Below, piece after piece: positions 19,430 through 26,239 of a stretch of 64,000 nucleotides of DNA; within the stretch, counting starts at the first letter, position 1; the number at the start of each line of letters is the position of its first letter. The position numbers and the translations under genes were made by a program. Source of the stretch: an uncultured Kordia sp. (GTDB lineage: Bacteria; Bacteroidota; Bacteroidia; Flavobacteriales; Flavobacteriaceae); contig NZ_CANLEA010000003.1 in the NCBI RefSeq assembly GCF_947489565.1, positions 186,001-250,000 on the forward strand, given 5' to 3'. Below the pieces are notes generated by a model. That model was not told where the DNA came from. It ran no database searches and saw only the letters and a program-made list of their open reading frames with translations.

Positions 19430-19484
19430 CAGCATGAGCTTGTGTCCATTTTAAAAATGCTTAGTTAACCTACACTAACACACA

Positions 19485-19721
19485 TCAAAAAGTATCACCC
19501 GAAGAATACCAGCACTTAGTAGGAGTGTTAGATTTTGTTTCACAAACTGTTTCTACAGTAATCGGTTCACACTCTAAACAATAAGTATAATTAGAGGTTC
19601 CTACATCATCGGTACCACAATTATTCATAGTATGTGTCCTTACTTGACCTCCTCGTAAAGCAACAAGGTTAGAAACTTGTGTCTTGTTTAGAGTTAAACT
19701 TTTTAAATTCTTTTTTTTCAT
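19485..19721 (-). CDS. GG-leader peptide precursor P1 (Cys-rich core)
   Basis: A 78-residue precursor. The leader MKKKNLKSLTLNKTQVSNL then VALRGG has the Lys/Asn/Leu pattern (LxLNKxxVSNL...GG) used by Bacteroidota natural-product and class I lanthipeptide precursors. Cleavage after Gly-Gly would release a ~52-residue core with five Cys and many Thr/Ser (NCGTDD, YCLECEP, VCETK, KCWYSSGD). I chose the ATG at 19719-19721 because the leader starts there exactly as in the other precursors; an upstream in-frame ATG adds residues that do not fit the family. It is second in a tandem with P2 (16-bp gap). No modifying enzyme is adjacent. Confidence 0.85.
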   Translation of the reverse strand: MKKKNLKSLTLNKTQVSNLVALRGGQVRTHTMNNCGTDDVGTSNYTYCLECEPITVETVCETKSNTPTKCWYSSGDTF

Positions 19722-19737
19722 ACTATAAATTTGTGAA

Positions 19738-19932
19738 TTATGCTTTCGGTTTACATTTATCATCCTCAATAGTCAATGGACAATTATTACAAGAACGTGT
19801 ACAACTAAGACAACATGTAGCTGCGCTAACACTTTTTGAAGAAGCAGCTCTACCTCCAATGATTGTATCTTGATTAAGATTCGAAACATTTTTTTTGTTC
19901 AAGCGTAAGGTTTTAAGATTTCTTTTTTTCAT
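19738..19932 (-). CDS. GG-leader peptide precursor P2 (Ser/Thr- and Cys-rich, lanthipeptide-like)
   Basis: A 64-residue precursor. The leader MKKRNLKTLRLNKKNVSNL then NQDTIIGG ends at Gly-Gly. The core begins RAASSKSVSAATCCLSCTRS and holds six Cys, with Ser/Thr concentrated before the first Cys. That is the classic raw material for (methyl)lanthionine rings, though disulfides are equally possible. It is the first gene of the P2-P1 pair, reading away from regulator 1. The tandem AATTC-N3-GAATT sites lie about 100-130 bp upstream. Confidence 0.87.
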   Translation of the reverse strand: MKKRNLKTLRLNKKNVSNLNQDTIIGGRAASSKSVSAATCCLSCTRSCNNCPLTIEDDKCKPKA

Positions 19933-20031
19933 AATTTCTAGATTTTAAATTTTAAATGATTTTTATTTAGTGTATCAATACAGGAACAAAACAAGCTTTA
20001 AATAAAACATGAGTCAACAGAGAGCATTTAC

Positions 20032-20044
20032 AATTCTCTGAATT
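20032..20044. promoter_or_regulatory. Operator-like palindrome class 1, site 1a
   Basis: The core AATTC-TCT-GAATT lies in the divergent gap between precursor P2 and regulator 1. Its centre is 21 bp from that of site 1b. The outer bases TTTACAATTC (20027-20036) and GAATTGTAAA (20061-20070) make sites 1a and 1b together one larger inverted repeat with perfect 10-bp arms. Confidence 0.6.
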
Positions 20045-20051
20045 ATAAACG

Positions 20052-20066
20052 CAATTCATGGAATTG
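20052..20066. promoter_or_regulatory. Operator-like palindrome class 1, site 1b
   Basis: CAATTC-ATG-GAATTG is a perfect palindrome around a 3-bp spacer, two helical turns from site 1a and on the same face of the DNA. It is upstream of both P2 (minus) and regulator 1 (plus). Confidence 0.6.
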
Positions 20067-20141
20067 TAAAAGATTTGCGTCTTTAAAAGAATTAGTTCGC
20101 GTATGATTTCGGTTATATTTGTCAGAACCATAGATATTTAT

Positions 20142-21800
20142 ATGAAGAAATTGCTTCCATTTCTCTGTTTTTTCTCAGTCATTTTATACTGTCACGCACA
20201 AAAAAGTGATGCTTTATTAGAAGAAGGTATTGCTTTGAAAAAAAAGGTGCTGCATAAAAAAGTAGCTTTAGATAAAGCAGAAACACTCATCAGATATTAT
20301 TTAAAAAAAGCACAAGAGAGTCAACGTAAAGAATTGATTGGAAGAGCATATTATTTGTTGAGTTTAAAAAATACGGATCATCAAAAGAAAATGCTATACA
20401 TAGATAGTACGCTCTTTTATACTAAAGATTTAAAAACGGATACGGAGTTTCCTATGAAAGGATACTTTTATAAAGGCTTGTTTTTAGATATGGCAGAAGA
20501 TTATCAAAGAGCTATAGATAATTATTTATTTGCGGAATCGTATGCCAATACCAATCAAAATACAACCTATCAATACTACATAAAATATAATATTGCTTTT
20601 CTAAAACGCAGAATAGGGAATTATGACGAAGCGATCACACTTTTTAAGCAGTGTATCGATTATGAAGAAGCAAAAGAAGAGATGAATGTATCCAGTTATT
20701 TAAACATACTACTTCATTTAACAGCTATTTATTATGAAACTGGACAGTTGGAAAAAAGTAGTGTCATTAATCAGCAAGGCATACAACTATCCTTAGACCA
20801 TAAGTTAACGAACTTATATCATCGTTTTGTGGTTTGCTCCGGAATCAATCTATGTTTACAAGGAAATTATAAAGCTGCTGTTGATAGTCTGGAAAAAGGC
20901 ATTCCCTATTTGGATAAAGCAAACAAAATAACTTCCAGTTTTTATTTAGCAAAAAGTTATGATGCTTTACAAGAAAGAGATAAAGCACTATCGCTTTTTC
21001 AAAAAATAGATACTGCTTTTACCGAAACCCAGAATTTATTTCTACCTATACGTGAATCTTATTTGTATTTGATAAAAGATTCGAAAGAAAAAAAAGATAA
21101 AGAATCACAATTATATTATATAGAACAGTTGCTAAAAGCGGACAGTATTAGTCATATAAATTATAAATATTTATCTTCTACCATTACAAAAAAGTATGAT
21201 ATTCCGGAATTAATGGCGGATAGAGATCATTTGATAGCCGATTTAAAAAGTGATAAAAATTTGATCCTCATTATAAGCATCATACTTGTTCTATTGACTT
21301 TGGGCGGATTGCTCTATTATTATAGATTGAAAAAACTTTACAAAAAAAGATATGATGCAATTGTAAACCGATCTAGCGCTATCATAGAAGAACAAATTAC
21401 AGTAGAGAATGCACAAATACGCCCGATTCCTATAGATATAGATGAAAGTACTATTCAAGAAATTTTAAAACAATTAGACATTTTTGAAGCAGAAAAAAGT
21501 TACCTCACCAATCAAATATCTCTGAAAGATGTCGCAAAAATTGTGAATACTAATTCCAAGTATTTATCTAAGATTATCAATTCTCATAAAGGGAAAAATT
21601 TTGCCACTTATATTAACGATTTGCGTGTTGATTATATCATAAATTGTATTCAACACGATCCATTATATCTAAAATATACGATCAGGGCAATTGCCACAGA
21701 AGCTGGATTTTCAAATCAGGAAGGTTTTCTTAGAGCTTTTCGAAAAAGAACAGGACTAAAACCTTCTTACTTCATCAAAAAAATACAAGAAAGTCAATAG
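20142..21800 (+). CDS. Regulator 1: TPR-membrane-AraC transcription factor
   Basis: A 552-residue protein from the ATG at 20142 (an in-frame ATG at 20103 would put residues before a clear signal sequence). An N-terminal signal sequence (LLPFLCFFSVILYCHAQ) is followed by about 340 residues of TPR-type helical repeats, a transmembrane helix at ~373-395 (LILIISIILVLLTLGGLLYYY), a short linker and a C-terminal AraC-type double helix-turn-helix (~460-550: LKDVAKIVNTNSKYLSKII ... TIRAIATEAGFSNQEGFLRAFRKRTG). The TPRs should face the periplasm and the DNA-binding domain the cytosol. The gene lies between precursors P2/P1 and P3, with matching palindromes on both sides, so it probably controls them in response to a periplasmic ligand. 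Confidence 0.88.
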   Translation: MKKLLPFLCFFSVILYCHAQKSDALLEEGIALKKKVLHKKVALDKAETLIRYYLKKAQESQRKELIGRAYYLLSLKNTDHQKKMLYIDSTLFYTKDLKTDTEFPMKGYFYKGLFLDMAEDYQRAIDNYLFAESYANTNQNTTYQYYIKYNIAFLKRRIGNYDEAITLFKQCIDYEEAKEEMNVSSYLNILLHLTAIYYETGQLEKSSVINQQGIQLSLDHKLTNLYHRFVVCSGINLCLQGNYKAAVDSLEKGIPYLDKANKITSSFYLAKSYDALQERDKALSLFQKIDTAFTETQNLFLPIRESYLYLIKDSKEKKDKESQLYYIEQLLKADSISHINYKYLSSTITKKYDIPELMADRDHLIADLKSDKNLILIISIILVLLTLGGLLYYYRLKKLYKKRYDAIVNRSSAIIEEQITVENAQIRPIPIDIDESTIQEILKQLDIFEAEKSYLTNQISLKDVAKIVNTNSKYLSKIINSHKGKNFATYINDLRVDYIINCIQHDPLYLKYTIRAIATEAGFSNQEGFLRAFRKRTGLKPSYFIKKIQESQ

Positions 21801-21801
21801 T

Positions 21802-21828
21802 AATTGATAATTCACTGAATTATCAATT
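21802..21828. promoter_or_regulatory. Operator-like palindrome class 1, site 1c
   Basis: Perfect 12-bp arms (AATTGATAATTC and its complement) surround ACT, starting 2 bp after the regulator 1 stop codon and ending 75 bp before precursor P3. The inner core AATTC-N3-GAATT is identical in form to sites 1a and 1b. It could also work as a hairpin, but no T-run follows directly. Confidence 0.65.
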
Positions 21829-21902
21829 GTTGAAGTTTACTTTTTCCTCGTTTTATCAAATGAATAATTAGTTTTGAGTACATTCAATTAATAATTTATA
21901 GT

Positions 21903-22160
21903 ATGAAAAAAAACAAAAAATTAATGTCATTTAAAAAGTTTACGATTGCAAACTTAAATGTCGCTACGATTATGGGAGGAACAAATGCTCCAAATCCAAA
22001 TAATGGAGAAGATACAGATACAGATGATTGTACCGGCCAATCTACAGGCTTACATGCTTCTTCTCCCGAATTTACATGTGAAGATGATGCTGCAACTCGA
22101 GATGGAGTATTGTGTTTAAGACCTGATACTAATAATCAACATACGCAACAAAACATGTAA
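21903..22160 (+). CDS. GG-leader peptide precursor P3 (acidic core)
   Basis: An 85-residue precursor. The leader MKKNKKLMSFKKFTIANL then NVATIMGG diverges from the strict LNK pattern but keeps the basic N-terminus, the I-A-N-L element and Gly-Gly at about residues 25-26. The core is acidic and Asp/Asn/Thr-rich (GEDTDTDDCTGQ) with three Cys. It follows regulator 1 by about 100 bp on the same strand, with site 1c between. A hairpin at 22246-22273 lies downstream. Confidence 0.75.
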   Translation: MKKNKKLMSFKKFTIANLNVATIMGGTNAPNPNNGEDTDTDDCTGQSTGLHASSPEFTCEDDAATRDGVLCLRPDTNNQHTQQNM

Positions 22161-22242
22161 GTTTTAAAAATATAGTGGTTCGCTAACCGCTGTATCTTTT
22201 ATGATAAAGTTAAATAACAACTTCGTTAAGAAATTTTTATAC

Positions 22243-22273
22243 AAAAAAAGCTTCACATTCCTGTGAAGCTTTT
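22243..22273 (-). terminator. Terminator hairpin, probably bidirectional
   Basis: A perfect 12-bp stem (AAAAGCTTCACA and its complement) surrounds a TTCC loop. On the minus strand it is followed by a T-run, which suits the 22380-24758 gene; on the plus strand only four Ts follow, so it may also end P3 weakly. Confidence 0.8.
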
Positions 22274-22276
22274 GCT

Positions 22277-22323
22277 TAGTAGCGGAAACTAGACTCAAAC
22301 AAGTAACTTTCGAGCTATGAGTC
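22277..22323 (-). other. Degenerate tRNA 3'-half-like sequence, copy 1
   Basis: Read on the minus strand, this stretch has the order of a tRNA-Met 3' half: an anticodon-loop-like CTCATAG, then CGAAAG, a T-arm with TTTGAGT as loop, and CCGCTACTA as acceptor end. The T-stem keeps four of five pairs, but no 5' half is present upstream. The match is from memory of tRNA sequences, not a search. Confidence 0.35.
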
Positions 22324-22379
22324 AAAAAGTTTAATTTTCAATTGCTTAAAAACAAACAGTGTTTGCGCGCCAACTGTAT

Positions 22380-24758
22380 TTATTCAACAATTAACTTTTT
22401 TGTAACCAAAAAGTCTCGATTTTTAATCCTCAAAAAGTAAACACCTTTTGCATACTTACTAAGATCCAAAGTTTCTATATTAGTAGTCGCATTTTTAGAT
22501 AAAATAGTTTTACCCGTCATATCTAAAACAACTAAATTAGCTTCTGACATTCCTCCTAAATTTATATTAAACATTCCTTTAGATGGATTTGGATATACAG
22601 ATATTTCAGTTGTATTTACAGGAATGATTTTATCTGGTTCATCATTTGCGTCTCTATTAAAACCATTGAAGATTTGAACAAAATTATGGTTGCTTCCATA
22701 CTCTCCACATTGATTGCTAAATTCTATGGTATAAAAATAAGTACCATCATTAATACTAGCATCAGGCGTCCATATACACACCGGATTTTCTGTAACACAA
22801 CCCGATGATTCAAACATTACATTTCCCCATCTATTTACGACGGTCAAATGGTAAAAATCGGCTCCTTGCGGACTAAAACATAAAGTATCATTGATACCAT
22901 CACCATTTGCCGTAATGACATTTGGAAAACTTGTAGGCATCGAAAATGCAGTATTCGATTTATTCCACGATAGTGTTGAAACTGCTTCTGTAGGATAACA
23001 ATAATTCTTCATCCTTACTTTAATCTTATAATTATGACATTGAGAAACACAGCCTGTTAAGCAATTTGTAACATCAAAATGATATGTTCCCACATTAGGA
23101 TTCGTACAAGCTTCTATTGTTTGAGAACAAATTAATTCTGTTTCTTGCTCGTTCCACGTTTCTATAACTAAATACTCATAACTAGCTGGAAGCGCTAGGT
23201 CAAATTGAAAATCAAAATCCGTATTCACCATATTCGAAAAACTATTAATTGGAGCAACAGGTGTAGGAGCTGTCCAAGTAATGACTTCTTCAACATCATC
23301 AAAACAAGGATTGGAAGCCGTAATGGTAACTTCAACATCATCGCACATTTCTAGGAGACATGAATTTAAATCTAGAAGCACATCGTTTACGTTTATATCA
23401 TTACAACTTGAACTTTGCGTATCCGTATATAATACCGTTCCATTTGCTACACTTACTGCTGTTACCGTATATGAATTTGCATTATTGATGTCTAAATCAA
23501 GATTTAAATTGTTTACTCCAGAAGTAGTACTGTTTACAGTTATAGATGGTGCTGCATCAAAATAACTCATGGTAAACGGAAATGTTTGACTTTCTCCGCA
23601 TATTGTCCAAATCACCAATTCAGCATTCACACAACCTGATCCTGACGGTGGTGTAAAATCTGTAACTCTAGACCATGGAGTTGAAAAATATTCTACTGGA
23701 GTCCAACTGTAAAATACACCTGCTTGATCTGGAATATTTTCACCCAATGTGGTTCCACTGCTACAAACTGGTGTTGATGGTGTTTCAAGTGCTCCTATTG
23801 ACGGGCATGGATCTTCTACACAAGTACCTATTTGTGTTTCAAAATAACTTCCGGGTTCTGTAATAAAACCTGGTGCTAAAATTACTGTCGGTGCTCGATA
23901 AATGACTTTTGATGAACTTTTCACTATCACAGGTAAATTATCAACCCAAGGTTCAGGGCTTACATTAGAACCTGCGCTAATTTGAACATTCGCTTGTTCT
24001 ATTTTGTGAACATCAAAATATTGCCAATCTTGAATATATTTATAATCAACACACTCTTCCTCTTCAACCAAAGACACTTCATCATAATGTAAAATTAAAG
24101 AAGCAGCATCATCGACGGGAGAATTTTGTTCATGATTGTACTGTAAGACAATATATTTCATGTCTTCATAGTCTTTATTATCATCCATCGGAACTGTAAA
24201 ATAGGCTTCAATATTTCTCCAATCACAAGAATGTTCAACATATACATCTAAAGCCACCCATTTTTTATGAGGTTGTACTCTTAAACCCTCACTTTTCGTT
24301 GAAAATACTACCTGAAAACTTCCTGCACCGTAGTCATAACCTCTTGCAGCTCTTACTTTTACTTTAAATCTATATGTTTTACCTTTTACTAGTTTGTAAC
24401 CATTCTCCATTTCGGTCATAATACTCTCGTTTTCGAAAGCACTCCTAATATACCTAGAGTCGTTAGCTGGACAAAATCCGTCTCCTATTACCATTCCACC
24501 AGGAATCCAATCTGGCGAACATCTAGAACTCCAAATATCTGTTGGCTTAGCAACATACCAATTAGATAAATCAGCATCAAAACGAGCTCTACCAGTTGTG
24601 CATCCTACCTGAGAGTAATATGCATCTGGATCTGTTCCTCCGTTATAATTTCCTAGTTCAAAATCACCATTCGGGATTAAGTTTTGTGCGTTAGCACATG
24701 GAGAAAAACTTAAAGTGATAAGAACAATTAGATATAATAATCTTATATTCTTCATCAT
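22380..24758 (-). CDS. T9SS-exported cell-surface protein with gliding-motility-type C-terminal domain
   Basis: A 792-residue protein with a signal peptide (MMKNIRLLYLIVLITLSFSPCANAQ). The N-terminus (NLIPNGDFELG) begins a galactose-binding-like beta-sandwich of ~200 residues. The middle carries Cys-rich beta domains. From ~609, NVITANGDGINDTLCF with VVNRWGNVMFES is the CHU_C/gliding-motility-associated C-terminal domain. The last ~75 residues (VYPNPSKGMFNINL ... KGVYFLRIKNRDFLVTKKLIVE) are a type A T9SS sorting signal. It should be exported across the outer membrane and attached at the surface. Its start overlaps the stop of the upstream gene by one base (TAATG), so the two are translationally coupled. 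Confidence 0.9.
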   Translation of the reverse strand: MMKNIRLLYLIVLITLSFSPCANAQNLIPNGDFELGNYNGGTDPDAYYSQVGCTTGRARFDADLSNWYVAKPTDIWSSRCSPDWIPGGMVIGDGFCPANDSRYIRSAFENESIMTEMENGYKLVKGKTYRFKVKVRAARGYDYGAGSFQVVFSTKSEGLRVQPHKKWVALDVYVEHSCDWRNIEAYFTVPMDDNKDYEDMKYIVLQYNHEQNSPVDDAASLILHYDEVSLVEEEECVDYKYIQDWQYFDVHKIEQANVQISAGSNVSPEPWVDNLPVIVKSSSKVIYRAPTVILAPGFITEPGSYFETQIGTCVEDPCPSIGALETPSTPVCSSGTTLGENIPDQAGVFYSWTPVEYFSTPWSRVTDFTPPSGSGCVNAELVIWTICGESQTFPFTMSYFDAAPSITVNSTTSGVNNLNLDLDINNANSYTVTAVSVANGTVLYTDTQSSSCNDINVNDVLLDLNSCLLEMCDDVEVTITASNPCFDDVEEVITWTAPTPVAPINSFSNMVNTDFDFQFDLALPASYEYLVIETWNEQETELICSQTIEACTNPNVGTYHFDVTNCLTGCVSQCHNYKIKVRMKNYCYPTEAVSTLSWNKSNTAFSMPTSFPNVITANGDGINDTLCFSPQGADFYHLTVVNRWGNVMFESSGCVTENPVCIWTPDASINDGTYFYTIEFSNQCGEYGSNHNFVQIFNGFNRDANDEPDKIIPVNTTEISVYPNPSKGMFNINLGGMSEANLVVLDMTGKTILSKNATTNIETLDLSKYAKGVYFLRIKNRDFLVTKKLIVE

Positions 24759-25648
24759 TACTTAGTTTTCAATTGTTCTTGTAACTTCTTTATTTGCTTT
24801 TGTTGTTCAATGACATATAATGTCAGTTCTTCAATTTTCTCTAATAGTTTAGCATCCATCTTTGCTAGATTGATTCCTTCTTTTGCAACTTCTTCGGCAC
24901 TTGGCACATTTGGTAAATGCCCATTTTTTTCAATATGTGCTTCTACTTCTTCAAGTGGTAATAATTCATAATTATCTTCAAATACATAATCTGCCCAATC
25001 ACTAGAACTACGCAAGGTTACTTTTACTTTTTCTGTCATGATACCATCTGCAACATATAGTTTAAAGTTTCCGTTAAAAGTTCCTGCTGTGTTTGGATCG
25101 AGTCCAATACTTACTTTTCCTGTATCGGTTAAAAACATTTTATAATTTCCAAAATTGCTACTTCCTGAAGGTTTCCAGAAGTTAAGACCAGCAACACCTC
25201 CAGATACATATTCAATTCCCCAATTTCCGCTTGGAGCATTTGTATCTCCTCCAAAAATCATCATAGGACCGCCATAAGAATTGTTTCCTGTAATTTGGAT
25301 TCTACCGTTATGAACATGAAGTTTGCTATTAGGATTTTCTTCTCCAATTCCAACTTTTCCATTCGTTCTTACAATAAACTGAGTTCCAAACGAGCCTCTT
25401 CTGAGTCCATTTTTTCGTATATGAAATAGCGAATTTATAGTACTCCCTTGCTGAAAGGCAAATGGACTGGTTATTCTCAACCCAGATTCCATAGTCGCAA
25501 ATTGAGGAAGATACATATCTGTTTTTGCTGTAGGTCCAGAAGTCCCAATACCAACATTTCCACTAGTCGGAAATGTATTTGTTTGAGAATAGGTAAAGTT
25601 TGCTAAAACTAAGCAGATTACTAAAAGTAAATTATTTTGTGTTTTCAT
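24758..25648 (-). CDS. Secreted fibre-like coiled-coil protein (tail-fibre type of Bacteroidota)
   Basis: A 296-residue protein from the ATG at 25646-25648, chosen because a signal peptide (MKTQNNLLLVICLVLANFTYS) begins there; the longer frame upstream runs through the precursor P4 region. The mature part has GNVGIGTSGP-type repeats (also KVGIGEENPNSKLHV, KVSIGLDPN) typical of trimeric beta-fibres. The C-terminus has DWADYVFEDNYELLPLEEVE, then HLPNVPSAEEVAKEG and a coiled coil. This ending is common in Bacteroidota surface proteins of unknown role. It overlaps the T9SS protein gene by one base and probably works with it at the surface. Confidence 0.82.
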   Translation of the reverse strand: MKTQNNLLLVICLVLANFTYSQTNTFPTSGNVGIGTSGPTAKTDMYLPQFATMESGLRITSPFAFQQGSTINSLFHIRKNGLRRGSFGTQFIVRTNGKVGIGEENPNSKLHVHNGRIQITGNNSYGGPMMIFGGDTNAPSGNWGIEYVSGGVAGLNFWKPSGSSNFGNYKMFLTDTGKVSIGLDPNTAGTFNGNFKLYVADGIMTEKVKVTLRSSSDWADYVFEDNYELLPLEEVEAHIEKNGHLPNVPSAEEVAKEGINLAKMDAKLLEKIEELTLYVIEQQKQIKKLQEQLKTK

Positions 25649-25720
25649 ATTTAATATTTTAATGCCTGAAATTTTTGTGTTAGAAAGTATTATGTATACG
25701 GGTACTTTTAAAAAAGTAAA

Positions 25721-25746
25721 GAAGAAAAAGCGAACCGAAGTTCGCT
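25721..25746 (-). terminator. Terminator of precursor P4 (CGAA tetraloop)
   Basis: A 7-bp perfect stem, AGCGAAC with its complement around CGAA, 12 bp past the P4 stop, with a T-rich run on the minus strand (complement of 25721-25729). The same GCGAAC-CGAA-GTTCGC hairpin occurs after P7. Confidence 0.8.
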
Positions 25747-25757
25747 TAGAGTGTTTT

Positions 25758-25982
25758 TTAGTTACTAACGTCACAGTTAGATGGCACACCTCCCATTGGA
25801 TTTCTACTTGTGTGAGTTGTGAAAGTATCGCAACCATCTAGTGTTTTTGGAGGTATGTATCCGCAAAAATTACAATTAGTAATATCTTCAGTACCTGCTT
25901 TACCTCCTTGTAATTTATGGTATTGTAAATTAGAAACTAACTTCTTGTTTAATGTCAATGATTTTAAATTCTGTTTTTTCAT
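25758..25982 (-). CDS. GG-leader peptide precursor P4
   Basis: A 74-residue precursor. The leader MKKQNLKSLTLNKKLVSNL then QYHKLQGG is nearly identical in pattern to P1 and P2. The core (~47 residues) has four Cys (NCNFCGY, GCDTF, SNCDVSN) and several Thr. It reads away from regulator 2, in the same geometry that P2 has to regulator 1. Two TTTTATAAAA sites lie 75-110 bp upstream and a CGAA-loop terminator follows. Confidence 0.87.
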   Translation of the reverse strand: MKKQNLKSLTLNKKLVSNLQYHKLQGGKAGTEDITNCNFCGYIPPKTLDGCDTFTTHTSRNPMGGVPSNCDVSN

Positions 25983-26051
25983 AATCTTAAAATTTTAAAT
26001 TAATATTGACTCAAAGAAAGCCTGTAAACACAGATAAACAAAGGGGTATAC

Positions 26052-26073
26052 TTGACCTTTTATAAAAGATCAA
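26052..26073. promoter_or_regulatory. Operator-like palindrome class 2, site 2a
   Basis: TTGA-N2-TTTTATAAAA-N2-TCAA, symmetric except for one base pair. It lies in the divergent gap between precursor P4 (minus) and regulator 2 (plus). The core is 22 bp from the core of site 2b. Confidence 0.6.
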
Positions 26074-26079
26074 TTGCGT

Positions 26080-26089
26080 TTTTATAAAA
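26080..26089. promoter_or_regulatory. Operator-like palindrome class 2, site 2b
   Basis: A second perfect TTTTATAAAA core, 22 bp (two helical turns) from site 2a, with poorer flanking symmetry. The tandem arrangement mirrors sites 1a and 1b upstream of regulator 1. Confidence 0.5.
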
Positions 26090-26239
26090 CATAAATAGAA
26101 CATTATATATCCGTTTTCTTTATTTTTTGAAGGCAGACAAAACCATATACATATATGAATTAATAGATTTAGGTTACTTTTCTTATTCAATGAAATGGAA
26201 CTTCTTATTATATTTGAGTAATCTCATGAAGTTTATTAT

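Noticed and set aside
25649-25837. N-terminal extension of the fibre-like protein
   Set aside because: The extended frame lacks a signal peptide at its start and overlaps precursor P4; a clear signal peptide begins at the ATG at 25648.
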